Of a stretch of DNA of 45,087 nucleotides, positions 1-8,160 are shown in pieces. The notes under the pieces were generated by a model, which saw nothing but the letters and a program-made list of their open reading frames with translations, had not been told where the DNA came from and made no database searches. The DNA is from Spirochaetales bacterium Spiro_05 (GTDB taxonomy: Bacteria > Spirochaetota > Spirochaetia > Sphaerochaetales > Sphaerochaetaceae). The DNA is taken from contig LVBG01000032.1 of the NCBI GenBank assembly GCA_001603115.1, positions 1 through 45,087 on the forward strand. Reading direction: 5' to 3'. Positions within the stretch are counted from its first letter, which is position 1. Each line of letters opens with the position of its first letter. Made by a program: the position numbers and the translations under genes.

Positions 1-249
1 GTCAGAGGGACCAACAGCGGAATGACCTGTGTCATCGATGTCACCGGAAAGATTGTCGACCCCATGGAGCCCTTCAAGGTAGGCTGGCACATCTATGATG
101 TTCCTGTCTTTACCTCAGAAGCGCACGGGTTTACCTTCTATACCCGTTATGTTGACTGGTTTGCCTTTTTGACCATCTATCTTTCCATCTTCCTTCTGGC
201 AGGCTCATCCCTGTATCGTTTGTATCTGTTCTTCTCGAGGAGAAAGTAA
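1..249 (+). CDS. lnt: Apolipoprotein N-acyltransferase, C-terminal end (partial)
   Basis: The reading frame is open from the first base, so the start lies outside the window; 82 residues and the stop are visible. The start of the visible part (VRGTNSGMTCVIDVTGKIVDP) matches the end of the nitrilase-like periplasmic domain of Lnt, where a T-N-[ST]-G motif is followed by I-D-x-x-G. After it comes a periplasmic tail, one hydrophobic helix (about FAFLTIYLSIFLLAGSSLYRLYLFF) and a basic end, as expected for the last membrane segment. Lnt adds the third acyl chain to diacylated lipoproteins in the inner membrane, which implies a diderm with lipoprotein maturation. The catalytic Glu, Lys and Cys lie upstream and cannot be checked. 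The next gene starts 8 bases downstream, so the two are probably co-transcribed. Confidence 0.82.
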   Translation, partial: VRGTNSGMTCVIDVTGKIVDPMEPFKVGWHIYDVPVFTSEAHGFTFYTRYVDWFAFLTIYLSIFLLAGSSLYRLYLFFSRRK

Positions 250-257
250 ACACCAAC

Positions 258-1523
258 ATGACCTACCTCAGCGCAGCACTTTTCATCATCGGGACGGAAC
301 TGACCCGCGGTGTCATCGCAGACAAGCATTGTCAGCTTCTGTCCAGCCAGCTCACCCAACTTGGGTATCGTGTCGACCGTATGGTCCTTGTTCCCGATGA
401 TGGCACCATCGCCGAGGTTCTTGAGGATTGCATCGCTCACTGTGACGTTGTCCTGCTTACGGGAGGCCTCGGTCCCACCAGCGACGATATGACCCGCTCG
501 ATTGTTGCCTCTCTTGCCAAAGTACCCCTCGTTCGTGATAAGCAGACCTTTGAGCTGCTCTACCAGAGAATCGGGGAACGTATCTGGGGCGCGAACGAAC
601 AACAGACCATGATACCCGAGGGCTTCGAGGCTATCCCCAACCCCTTTGGGACTGCGGCAGGCTTTCGCGGGTTCATTCCCTCTGGCAATCGTCATATTGC
701 TTGTGTGGCAATGCCCGGTCCTCCCCGGGAGATGGACCCTATGTTCTTCGACGAGGTACTTCCTTGGTTGGCCCAGCTCATCGGCCATGATGACTTCTCC
801 CGTAGTGAGTATTCCACGTTCTTGATTCCCGAAGCAAAGCTCGAGGAGTTGTGCAAGTCCGTCACCTTCAACGGCCTTACTTGGGGGACACGCTTCCAGG
901 ATCTGAAAATCAGCCTCTACCTCAATGGAGGAGATAGTGAGGAGCGTACGGTTATGGCAGACCACCTCAGATCTCTTGTGGGGCCTTCGTTGGTGATAGA
1001 TGGTGATGTAATGCCTTCGGATTTGCTGACCGACCTGCTGCTAGAGCGCAATGAGACGATCAGTTGTGCAGAGAGTTGCACTTCAGGTTTCATCGCAAAG
1101 CTGCTTACCGATAAACGTGGCAGTTCCGCTTGGTTCTATGGCGGGGTGGTAACCTATGCAAATGAGGCAAAACGGGAGTTCCTCGGCGTGTCTGAACTGA
1201 CCTTGGATACCCATGGAGCTGTCAGCGAGGCTTGTGTACGGGAGATGGCAAAGGGAGTGCTCGACCGTTCGAAAACTGATTGGTCTATTGCAGTCAGTGG
1301 AATTGCCGGCCCTGATGGAGGCAGCAAGGAAAAACCAATTGGTACTGTCTGGTTTGGCTTTGCTGGAAAGAATAGGCCAACTGAGGCTGTGTGTGTCCAT
1401 CTCAGTACATGGGGGAGGGAATCTGTACGCAGGAAAGCCTCTGTAGTGGCACTTATTCTCGCCAGCCGTTACATCAAAGGAGATTGCTTGCTTGACACTG
1501 TCGACAAGTGGCAATATATTTAG
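258..1523 (+). CDS. cinA: CinA family protein (nicotinamide-nucleotide amidase / MoCF-binding domain)
   Basis: The 421-residue protein has the two-domain CinA layout. The N-terminal molybdopterin-binding-like domain carries GGLGPTSDD near residues 69-77. The C-terminal deamidase domain begins near residue 265 with AESCTSG, where AESCTGG is usual, followed by GSSAWFYGGVVTYANEAK. CinA proteins deamidate nicotinamide mononucleotide for NAD salvage, and some also hydrolyse ADP-ribose. The length is normal for the family. A purine-rich stretch (AGGAGA, about 238-243) lies inside the end of lnt, 14 bases from the ATG, so the ribosome site is loose. The last 30 bases of the gene also hold a consensus-like promoter that probably drives rho. 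Confidence 0.9.
   Translation: MTYLSAALFIIGTELTRGVIADKHCQLLSSQLTQLGYRVDRMVLVPDDGTIAEVLEDCIAHCDVVLLTGGLGPTSDDMTRSIVASLAKVPLVRDKQTFELLYQRIGERIWGANEQQTMIPEGFEAIPNPFGTAAGFRGFIPSGNRHIACVAMPGPPREMDPMFFDEVLPWLAQLIGHDDFSRSEYSTFLIPEAKLEELCKSVTFNGLTWGTRFQDLKISLYLNGGDSEERTVMADHLRSLVGPSLVIDGDVMPSDLLTDLLLERNETISCAESCTSGFIAKLLTDKRGSSAWFYGGVVTYANEAKREFLGVSELTLDTHGAVSEACVREMAKGVLDRSKTDWSIAVSGIAGPDGGSKEKPIGTVWFGFAGKNRPTEAVCVHLSTWGRESVRRKASVVALILASRYIKGDCLLDTVDKWQYI
1492..1520 (+). promoter_or_regulatory. Sigma-70-type promoter for rho, inside the end of cinA
   Basis: TTGACA (1492-1497), a 17-base spacer and TATATT (1515-1520) form a near-consensus promoter. Transcription would start near 1527, leaving a leader of about 145 bases before the rho ATG. 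This lets rho be expressed independently of lnt-cinA. Confidence 0.6.
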
Positions 1524-1672
1524 ATTACCAACCGCGGAAATCCTACAAACGAATCGCTATTTCATTTCCGCATATGCAAACATCCTGTATTACCGTTTAG
1601 GAGCCGGGCCTCTGGTGCACTTCTTTTTGTAGTGTAGTGCCCAATAAAACCTGTTCCGCTGGAGTTTATCCT

Positions 1673-3535
1673 ATGTCTTCCGAAGAATTAATCCAATCTG
1701 AAGCTGAACTGTCACTACCTTCTGAGCCTGAAAGTGCAAAGAAACCGGTACGGCGCATCACCAGAAAAAAGAGTCCTGTTGCAGCCAAAGCTTCAGAAAC
1801 CGAAACCCAAGCACGCGAAGCTGAGCCTCAGGTTCACGAAGCTGTCACTGAACAGCAGGAAGATTCCGAGCAGAAAAAACGCAGAGGCCGCCCCAAGAAA
1901 GGAACCACTGCAAAACGCACAGAGAGTGAAGCAGCCAGCTCCGAGCAACCTCAACTGGATCTTTCGGTTGAAGAGAAGCCTGTGGTTGAGAAGCGTGAAG
2001 CGCATCCAGAGCCCACTGATTCCTCCCAGAGAAATCGCGACAACGACCAGCAACCGCCAAGAAACCAGAACCAGTTTCGCAAGAACCCCCAATTCAACAA
2101 CCGCAACAACCGTAACAACCAACCCAATCGTGGCCATGCCAAGAGCTCTTTCCAGAAAAGCCAGAGCTTCGGGTCAAACCGTCCCATGCGCCAAAACCAG
2201 GTGGAAGACACCTCCCTTGATCTGAATATCGAGGAGCACCCTGAGGCTCCAGTTCTCCAGCTTGAGCACTATACCAATCTTTCCATCGACGAATTGAGGA
2301 AAGTAGGCATCGAGCGCGGTATGCAAGCCGATACGATCCTTGATCTGCGTAAGCAGGAAATCGTTGCAGAGATCTTGCGAATACACACCACAGCCGGTGG
2401 GGTCATCGTAGGAACGGGTACGTTGGAAATCCTTCCGGACGGATTCGGATTCCTTCGTTCCCCCTTCAACAGTTATCTCTCAGGTCTTGAGGACGTCTAT
2501 GTCTCTCCTGCCCAAATCAAGAGTCTCTATCTGAAAACAGGTGATGTCGTCTATGGACAGATCAGGACTCCGCGGGAGAATGAACGGTTCTTTGCCATCC
2601 TCAAGATCCTGAAGGTAAACGGGGACGAGCCCATTGTGGCAAAGATGCGGGTACCGTTTGACAGCCTTACCCCGCTTTTCCCCGATCAGAGACTTCGCCT
2701 GGAAACACTCGAAGAGGATATGTCTGCCCGTATCATCGACATGTTCTGTCCGATCGGAAAGGGTCAGCGATCGTTGATCGTCGCCCCTCCCCGTACTGGT
2801 AAGACGGTACTTTTGCAGAAAATTGCAAATTCGATCAGTACCAACCACCCTGAAGTGGTGTTGATGGTGCTTCTTGTCGACGAGCGTCCTGAGGAAGTGA
2901 CGGACATGCGTAGGCATGTAAACGGGGAGGTTATTGCTTCTACCTTTGATGAGCAGGCAAGTCGTCACGTACAGGTAGCAGAGATGGTCATAGAAAAGGC
3001 TAAGCGCCTGGTTGAGCACAAGAAGGATGTTGTCATCCTGCTGGACTCCATCACCCGTCTTGCCCGCGCATATAACCAAACGGTCCCCGCCAGCGGAAAA
3101 ATTCTCAGTGGTGGTGTTGACTCCAACGCACTGCACAAGCCCAAGCGCTTCTTTGGTGCTGCCCGAAACATTGAATTTGGAGGAAGTCTTACCATCATTG
3201 CAACTGGTCTGATTGAGACTGGATCGAGGATGGACGAGGTTATCTTTGAAGAGTTCAAGGGAACCGGAAACAACGAAATCATTCTCGACCGCAGACTTGC
3301 AGACAAGCGTCTCTGGCCCGCAATCAATATCAAGAAGAGCGGAACCCGGCGTGAGGATCTGTTGCTGCCCCCTGATGAAGCTGCTCGTATCTGGCTCACC
3401 CGTAATGCAGTCAATGATATGGACGACCAAGAGATGACTCCATTCCTCATTGACAAAATTCGGAAGACAAAGGATAATGAGGCGTTCTTGCGTTCGATCA
3501 ATACCGGTATTCCTTCGGGCTCTGCGGCATACTAG
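1673..3535 (+). CDS. rho: Transcription termination factor Rho with N-terminal low-complexity insertion
   Basis: This is the hexameric RNA helicase of factor-dependent termination. From an ATG at 1673 (GGAG at 1661-1664, 8 bases upstream) the protein has 620 residues; an in-frame GTG at 1637 has no such site. Residues 1-118 are acidic and Lys-rich. Residues about 119-180 are extremely rich in Asn, Arg and Gln ([13 protein letters not shown]). The Rho N-terminal helical domain follows ([11 protein letters not shown], about 201), then the RNA-binding cold-shock domain ([13 protein letters not shown], about 249), Walker A (APPRTGKT, about 371) and Walker B ([15 protein letters not shown], about 454). 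Typical short Rho proteins have about 420 residues, so roughly 190 extra residues lie at the N-terminus. The catalytic core looks intact, so the extension probably tunes RNA binding or assembly. Confidence 0.96.
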   Translation: MSSEELIQSEAELSLPSEPESAKKPVRRITRKKSPVAAKASETETQAREAEPQVHEAVTEQQEDSEQKKRRGRPKKGTTAKRTESEAASSEQPQLDLSVEEKPVVEKREAHPEPTDSSQRNRDNDQQPPRNQNQFRKNPQFNNRNNRNNQPNRGHAKSSFQKSQSFGSNRPMRQNQVEDTSLDLNIEEHPEAPVLQLEHYTNLSIDELRKVGIERGMQADTILDLRKQEIVAEILRIHTTAGGVIVGTGTLEILPDGFGFLRSPFNSYLSGLEDVYVSPAQIKSLYLKTGDVVYGQIRTPRENERFFAILKILKVNGDEPIVAKMRVPFDSLTPLFPDQRLRLETLEEDMSARIIDMFCPIGKGQRSLIVAPPRTGKTVLLQKIANSISTNHPEVVLMVLLVDERPEEVTDMRRHVNGEVIASTFDEQASRHVQVAEMVIEKAKRLVEHKKDVVILLDSITRLARAYNQTVPASGKILSGGVDSNALHKPKRFFGAARNIEFGGSLTIIATGLIETGSRMDEVIFEEFKGTGNNEIILDRRLADKRLWPAINIKKSGTRREDLLLPPDEAARIWLTRNAVNDMDDQEMTPFLIDKIRKTKDNEAFLRSINTGIPSGSAAY

Positions 3536-3558
3536 GACCAAGTGAAGTACAGAAGTTT

Positions 3559-3582
3559 TTCTGCTGCGTACAGCCAGCAGAA
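3559..3582 (+). other. RNA hairpin in the rpmE leader
   Basis: Perfect 8-base arms TTCTGCTG (3559-3566) and CAGCAGAA (3575-3582) enclose an 8-base loop between rho and rpmE. No T-run follows the stem, so it is not a normal intrinsic terminator. It ends 11 bases before the GGAGGAA ribosome site of rpmE and could mark an mRNA processing or translational control point. Confidence 0.45.
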
Positions 3583-3605
3583 CACATATTCTCGGAGGAA
3601 CTGAA

Positions 3606-3809
3606 ATGAAAGACGGAATACACCCCCGCTATGAACTGATTGAAGTCCGCTGCTCCTGTGGCAACGTGATCAAGACCAAGACCACTGCAAAGAGTCTCGA
3701 GCTCGACATTTGCTCTGCTTGTCACCCCTTCTTCACTGGAACCCAGAAGATGGTCGATACCGCCGGACGTATCGAGCGCTTCAAGAAGCGATATGGTTTG
3801 GAAAAATAA
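3606..3809 (+). CDS. rpmE: Large ribosomal subunit protein bL31, zinc-binding form
   Basis: This 67-residue protein starts [10 protein letters not shown] and contains CSCGN and [29 protein letters not shown], the classical L31 pattern. Cysteines near residues 16, 18, 37 and 40 form the zinc-binding (C+) version rather than the zinc-free paralogue. It has a strong ribosome site (GGAGGAA at about 3594-3600). The gene follows rho by 70 bases, a common pairing in bacteria, and is closed by an intrinsic terminator. A zinc uptake operon with its own Fur-family regulator lies further along at 30-33 kb, but no zinc-free L31 paralogue is visible in the window. Confidence 0.96.
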   Translation: MKDGIHPRYELIEVRCSCGNVIKTKTTAKSLELDICSACHPFFTGTQKMVDTAGRIERFKKRYGLEK

Positions 3810-3818
3810 TGAGCTTGC

Positions 3819-3846
3819 AAAAACCACCAGCGATGGTGGTTTTTTT
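3819..3846 (+). terminator. Rho-independent terminator after rpmE
   Basis: AAAACCACCA, a four-base GCGA loop and TGGTGGTTTT make a stem running directly into a T-tract (to about 3846). This closes the rho-rpmE unit. Confidence 0.88.
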
Positions 3847-3932
3847 ATAAGGCTTTCAAACCTTCTGATGTGCATCTATCGATTCTGTGGGAAGATGCGT
3901 CGTTGCTGAACTCTACAAAAAAAGGTTTTTTG

Positions 3933-3961
3933 TTGCATTATGCCGACAAGTATCCTAGAAT
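3933..3961 (+). promoter_or_regulatory. Sigma-70-type promoter for the galactokinase-like operon
   Basis: TTGCAT (3933-3938), a 17-base spacer and TAGAAT (3956-3961) precede the ATG at 3987. The predicted leader is about 20 bases and has only a weak G-rich ribosome site (GGTTGGGG). Confidence 0.55.
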
Positions 3962-3986
3962 TGACCCATAAAAATTAGGTTGGGGC

Positions 3987-5156
3987 ATGGATAACGTTAT
4001 CAAACAACACAGCAAGGAGTACGGCGAGACTCCGCTGGTCATAGCACAGGTGCCGGGTACTTGCACCTTGCTGGGCAGTTATGCAGACGCGTGCAAAGGG
4101 TGGTCCCTTGTTGGATCTGACTCTTCTGCGCTCTATGTTGCTGTGTCCTACCGTGATGATCAATTGGTTCGGCTTACCAATGCCACCTTGAATGATCGAA
4201 AACGCTTCTCTCTCGGTAATATCAAGTTCCGGAAGGAAGATCGTTGGGGCAACTATATCAAAGGCGTCGTTGCCATCCTTGCCAATGAGGGAGTTTCGTT
4301 TACCGGCTTGAACATCACGGTTGAGGGCAGCCTCTTGTATGGTGACAACCAGATGGTAAGCACTGCCTGCAGTCTTGGCACCTGTCTCGCCCTTGATGCC
4401 CTGCTTGGATTGAATATGAGTCTCACCAGCCAGATCAGGATCTCCTATCAGGCGTGTACTTCCTTCAACAACGAGCTATGCAAGATAAGTGATCTGCTTA
4501 CCATGCTCAATACCCAGAAGGGCAAGGTGCTTTTCTTTGATCTGCAGCATGTCACCTACAAGGAATTGGGCTTTCCGTTCACTGATGCCAACGAAGAGCA
4601 TGTGGCCATTGTTGTAGACAGCAAGATCAGCCCGAATGCCATGCGTGAAGAGATTGCCAGCAAGCGAAGGGCCATCGAACGAGCCTTTGCCAAACTCAAA
4701 GAGTTGAAGAGCGGTGGCTTTTTGCGTGATTTCCCTGAAAATGAACTGACTGCCAGAGTTGTGCCTCTCGATGAGGATGCACGCCATATCTGTGAGTATG
4801 TGCTGATGGAGTCCCACTTGGCCAATGATGCAGCATCCTTGCTGAATGCAAAGGATGCACTGCTCTACGGGAAGTTGATGAACCGCGTGCAGGCAGGGCT
4901 CAGAGACCTCTTGGAGGTCACCTGCCCCGAAGTTGACTGGCTTACCAAGCGAGCTTCAGAGCTCAACGGGTGTCTGGGGTCGGTCCAGATCTCAAATGGG
5001 TTCAGCGGCAATATCATGGTCCTCTTGAGTAAACAGGCGCTTCCAAGTTATATTAGCCGTCTGGAGGATTATGAACACATCTTTGGTTTTCACCCCCGCT
5101 GGTATACTTACGAGGGGAGTGATGCTGCCAGGGTAGTGTTTCCTGAACATAGATGA
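3987..5156 (+). CDS. Galactokinase-like GHMP-fold protein, probably not a galactokinase
   Basis: The 389-residue length and motif order are those of galactokinase, but the motifs are eroded. The sugar-binding signature PGR-x-N-LIGEHTDY reads PGTCTLLGSYADA (from residue 23), losing the Arg and the Glu-His pair that contacts the sugar. The ATP-loop motif GLSSSA is replaced by GDNQMVSTA (about 118-126). CGIMDQ reads CKISDL (about 163-168), which keeps the Asp that serves as catalytic base in galactokinases. The C-terminal GGGFGG-type loop reads NGFSGN. The fold therefore looks retained while sugar and nucleotide binding have changed. It overlaps surE by four bases (ATGA). It could be a pseudoenzyme, a regulator like yeast Gal3, or a kinase for another substrate. 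Confidence 0.72.
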   Translation: MDNVIKQHSKEYGETPLVIAQVPGTCTLLGSYADACKGWSLVGSDSSALYVAVSYRDDQLVRLTNATLNDRKRFSLGNIKFRKEDRWGNYIKGVVAILANEGVSFTGLNITVEGSLLYGDNQMVSTACSLGTCLALDALLGLNMSLTSQIRISYQACTSFNNELCKISDLLTMLNTQKGKVLFFDLQHVTYKELGFPFTDANEEHVAIVVDSKISPNAMREEIASKRRAIERAFAKLKELKSGGFLRDFPENELTARVVPLDEDARHICEYVLMESHLANDAASLLNAKDALLYGKLMNRVQAGLRDLLEVTCPEVDWLTKRASELNGCLGSVQISNGFSGNIMVLLSKQALPSYISRLEDYEHIFGFHPRWYTYEGSDAARVVFPEHR

Positions 5157-5953
5157 ACATACTGCTGACCAACGATGATGGATACCAAAGCGAAGGGCTG
5201 AGAACGCTCTCTGAAGCATTGGTGCGTGCAGGTCATGCAATATGGATCTGTGCCCCCACTTCTGAGCGAAGCGCCAGCAGCCACTCCATGACCTTGCGTG
5301 GAGAGATCATCATCACCGAGTATGGGAAGAACCGTTACCATTGCAACGGCACACCGGCGGACTGCATTCTCTACGCCTCCAAGGGAAAGATCTTCAATAC
5401 GCTTCCCGATTTGGTCATCAGTGGTATCAACCATGGATACAACATCTCCACCGATATTCTCTACTCAGGTACGGTGGGAGCAGCACGGGAAGCTGCGTTG
5501 ACGGGCATGCGATCCATGGCCGTCAGTTGTACCCGCGGCAGCGACGGAACCTTTCCGTTCGAACGCAGCGCCGCCTTTGTCATCGACCATCTGGACGAAT
5601 TCTATCCCTTGACCAGCAGTGAGTGCATCATCAACATCAATGTTCCCGGGGACGGGAATGGACAATGGAAAAGTGCACAATTGAGCTATTTGGACTATCA
5701 TGATGCGGTAGAGACGAAGCGAGAGGAACAAACTCGGTTTTATGACACCTCCTCAGTACGCTTTGGTACCTCGGTTGTTCTTGCCCTCAAAGGGGGAGTC
5801 TCTCCAGTACAGCGATGCAACACCCAGGATACCGATTTCCAGGCCGTCCGTGATGGATATGTCAGTGTAACCGCTCTTTCCATACTACCTCCAGTCCATG
5901 CTTCCGTGCAGGCCCGTTTGCAGGAGCTGAGCCAGGAGGCTTATCGTGGGTAA
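5153..5953 (+). CDS. surE: 5'/3'-nucleotidase SurE
   Basis: This 266-residue protein starts with MNILLTNDDGYQSEGLRTL. The two Asp residues (8 and 9) of NDDG bind the metal, SERSASSHSMTL near 40 supplies the conserved Ser, and DLVISGINHGYN near 89 supplies the conserved Asn. The C-terminal part has the family's DTDFQAVRDGYVSVTAL ending. SurE dephosphorylates 5' and 3' nucleoside monophosphates in the cytoplasm and often helps in stationary phase or stress. It is translationally coupled to the galactokinase-like gene by an ATGA overlap and overlaps the next gene by eight bases, so the three genes form one unit. Confidence 0.95.
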   Translation: MNILLTNDDGYQSEGLRTLSEALVRAGHAIWICAPTSERSASSHSMTLRGEIIITEYGKNRYHCNGTPADCILYASKGKIFNTLPDLVISGINHGYNISTDILYSGTVGAAREAALTGMRSMAVSCTRGSDGTFPFERSAAFVIDHLDEFYPLTSSECIININVPGDGNGQWKSAQLSYLDYHDAVETKREEQTRFYDTSSVRFGTSVVLALKGGVSPVQRCNTQDTDFQAVRDGYVSVTALSILPPVHASVQARLQELSQEAYRG

Positions 5954-6299
5954 GTGCTGGGAAGAGAAGTGTACCAAGTGTGGTCTGTGTTGTCATGAGA
6001 AAGCCGTCTACGGCAAGAAACTGGTGATAGACCTCGACTCTTGGTGCGAGTTCTTCGATCCCAAAACAAAACAGTGCACAGTCTATGCCGAGCGTTTCAC
6101 CCGCTGTGAACGCTGTAAGAAAATGACCTATCTCAAGGCGATGTTCGCTTCGTATCTTCCTGAAAGTTGCGGCTACGTCGCTTGGGCCAGAAGTCACCAC
6201 TTGCGTTTTGCCAAACGGCGTATTCTTCAATTCATCCATAGCAAGAACTGTCCCCAAGAGGACTCAGACGACCACCTGTACAAAGCATTCCAGGCATAA
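5946..6299 (+). CDS. YkgJ-type cysteine-cluster protein
   Basis: A GTG start at 5946, inside the end of surE, gives 117 residues. The N-terminus has CTKCGLCC (the CxxCxxCC core of the zinc- or iron-chelating YkgJ/UPF0153 family), followed by DSWCEFFDPKTKQCTVYAERFTRCERCKKM. About eleven cysteines in 117 residues, in paired spacing, suggest bound metal, probably an Fe-S cluster or zinc; the family is not well defined biochemically. The C-terminal third is basic and lacks further motifs. Context gives no clear function; the operon joins a nucleotidase and a sugar-kinase-like protein. Confidence 0.8.
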   Translation: MGKCWEEKCTKCGLCCHEKAVYGKKLVIDLDSWCEFFDPKTKQCTVYAERFTRCERCKKMTYLKAMFASYLPESCGYVAWARSHHLRFAKRRILQFIHSKNCPQEDSDDHLYKAFQA

Positions 6300-6359
6300 T
6301 CGGTACGTGGCTTGACCTTTGGGGCCCCGTATAACTATGGTTGTCTATGAGGTGTATCT

Positions 6360-7520
6360 ATGGAACAGCATATTATTTATTTGGATAACAATGCGACTAC
6401 TCCGATGCATGAAGATGTCATCGAAGCGGTCCATGAAGCACATATCCTGTACGGAAACGCTTCCAGCATGCATGGCCTTGGCCGTGCATCCGCCCAGGCC
6501 ATTGAACAGAGCAGGCAAGCGATTGCCTCCCTGATCGACTGCTCTGCGAAAGAGGTGGTTTTCACCAGTGGGGCAAGCGAAGCGAACAACACAGTTTTTT
6601 CCATCATCAGGGAGCAAATCGACCTCGGTTCGAAGCGCAATCGCATCATCACCACTACGATCGAGCACCCATCCATCATTGAGACGGTCAAGTATCTCAA
6701 GAGTAGAGGGTACAAGATCGACGAGTGTCCTGTGGACAGTACCGGAAGAGTCGACCTCGCCACATTCAAGCGTTTGCTTGGCGAAGACGTTGCTCTGGTG
6801 TCGGTCATGACCGGGAACAATGAGATTGGGACGATCCAACCCATTGAAGAGATCACTGAACTCTCTCACGCCGTCGGAGCCTTGGTGCACACCGATGCCA
6901 CCCAGGCCATCGGCAAGATTGAGGTCTCGATGCGTAAGATGGGTGTCGACTATCTGAGCCTTTCCGGACATAAGTTCTATGGGCCGAAAGGCATTGGGGT
7001 CCTGGCAGTGAAGACCAAGGCCCCGTTCACCCCCCTTGTCCATGGCGGGCATCAGGAGGGTGGCAGAAGAGCTGGTACCTACAATACGGCTAGCATCGTG
7101 GGTATCGGGGTAGCCGCAAAACTGGCCAAGGCAGACCTGCAAGCAGAGCATGACAGGCTTTGGTCACTGAGGGAGATGCTGCGCAAGGGAATTGAGGAGC
7201 GTATCCCCAACGTTGTGGTGAACGGCAACCAGCAACACTGTCTGCCGGGAACCCTGGATGTCTCCTTCCCCCATGCGGAAGGCGAGTCCATCTTGCTCTA
7301 TCTTGATATGGAAGGAATCATGGTTTCCACCGGGAGCGCTTGTGCCAGTGGGTCGCTTGAACCCAGCTATGTGCTTCTCGCCTCCGGGGTGGATATTGAG
7401 CTGGCGCACGGCTCCATTCGCTTCAGCTTCGGCAGGTACAATACCGCCGACGATGTTGCCTATGTTTTGGAGAAACTGCCGCCGATCATCAAGCGCTTAA
7501 GGGAGATGTCAACAAGATGA
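6360..7520 (+). CDS. nifS: Cysteine desulfurase, NifS/IscS family
   Basis: The 386-residue PLP enzyme takes sulfur from cysteine for Fe-S cluster assembly. It begins IIYLDNNATTPMHEDV. It has the PLP Lys in SLSGHKFYGPKGIGVL (about 204), an ATQAIGK motif before it, and the active-site Cys in STGSACASGSLEPSYVL (about 328), which is followed by the Ser-Gly of group I desulfurases. GAGGTG six bases before the ATG is a good ribosome site. It overlaps nifU by four bases (ATGA), so enzyme and scaffold are made together. There is no nitrogenase gene nearby, so this is likely a general Fe-S assembly system despite the NIF-type arrangement. Confidence 0.94.
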   Translation: MEQHIIYLDNNATTPMHEDVIEAVHEAHILYGNASSMHGLGRASAQAIEQSRQAIASLIDCSAKEVVFTSGASEANNTVFSIIREQIDLGSKRNRIITTTIEHPSIIETVKYLKSRGYKIDECPVDSTGRVDLATFKRLLGEDVALVSVMTGNNEIGTIQPIEEITELSHAVGALVHTDATQAIGKIEVSMRKMGVDYLSLSGHKFYGPKGIGVLAVKTKAPFTPLVHGGHQEGGRRAGTYNTASIVGIGVAAKLAKADLQAEHDRLWSLREMLRKGIEERIPNVVVNGNQQHCLPGTLDVSFPHAEGESILLYLDMEGIMVSTGSACASGSLEPSYVLLASGVDIELAHGSIRFSFGRYNTADDVAYVLEKLPPIIKRLREMSTR

Positions 7521-8125
7521 CAAACTTTATGAGTCAATGGGTCTACACTCCAGTGGTGAAGGACCATTTTATGAATCCCAGGAATACCTGGAAAGAAGGT
7601 GAGGATTTTCAGGCTGATGGAGTCGGCGATGTCGGTTCCTTGGCTTGTGGCGACCAGATGCAGATCATGATTCAGGTCAAGGATGACAAGATTGCAGATC
7701 TGAGATGGCTGACCTATGGTTGTGCATCAGCAATTGCGAGTACATCCATGATGAGCGAGATGGCGATTGGGTTGACGCTCAAAGAGGCGTACAACCTGAC
7801 CCCTGCCATGATCACTGACGCTCTTGGGGGGCTTCCTGAGCACAAGTTCCACTGTTCGGTACTCGGTGACAAGGCCCTCAGGGCAGCCATCGATGACTAT
7901 CTGGAGAAACAAGGGAGGGATAATCCCTTCAAGAAACATGTGGCGAAGGTCATCTGTGAGTGCAAGAGTGTTACCGACGTCCAGATTGAAGACCTGGTGA
8001 AGTCCGGTCAGGCGAAAACACTGGATCAGTTGCAGGAGATCACCGAATACGGTACGGTCTGCGGCAAGTGCAAGGAAGCGGTCAGCGACCTCTTCGACGA
8101 GTTCAAGCACATCTACAATGTCTGA
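7517..8125 (+). CDS. nifU: NifU-type Fe-S scaffold (IscU domain plus BFD-like [2Fe-2S] domain)
   Basis: Residues 1-135 match the IscU/NifU-N scaffold. The three cluster-binding cysteines are in SLACGDQM, YGCASAIASTS and HKFHCSVLGDKAL, and the conserved Asp follows the first Cys. Residues about 140-200 form the BFD-like [2Fe-2S] domain, with CECK and VCGKCKEAV (C-x-C and C-x2-C). Azotobacter-type NifU has about 300 residues and a third Nfu-like domain; here the protein stops after the BFD-like domain at 202 residues. It receives sulfur from the overlapping cysteine desulfurase. A terminator follows directly. Confidence 0.92.
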   Translation: MTNFMSQWVYTPVVKDHFMNPRNTWKEGEDFQADGVGDVGSLACGDQMQIMIQVKDDKIADLRWLTYGCASAIASTSMMSEMAIGLTLKEAYNLTPAMITDALGGLPEHKFHCSVLGDKALRAAIDDYLEKQGRDNPFKKHVAKVICECKSVTDVQIEDLVKSGQAKTLDQLQEITEYGTVCGKCKEAVSDLFDEFKHIYNV

Positions 8126-8134
8126 TGCAAAGAG

Positions 8135-8160
8135 AGGCGGCCGAATGGCCGCCTTCCTCT
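8135..8160. terminator. Shared terminator between the convergent nifU and uxaE-like genes
   Basis: AGGCGGCC (8135-8142) and GGCCGCCT (8147-8154) form an 8-base perfect stem with a GAAT loop in the 34-base gap between two convergent genes. TTCCTCTT follows on the plus strand and TCTCTTTG on the minus strand, so it can work in both directions, though neither T-run is strong. Confidence 0.7.

Noticed and set aside
177-965. 262-residue open frame on the minus strand
   Set aside because: It lies opposite cinA, whose protein is clearly recognisable, and has no family features of its own.
2480-3541. 353-residue open frame on the minus strand
   Set aside because: Antisense to the conserved rho core; a shadow of codon usage.
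3915-3931. A-run, GG and T-run that could look like a terminator hairpin
   Set aside because: An A/T stem with a two-base loop is unstable; the real terminator is at 3819-3846.
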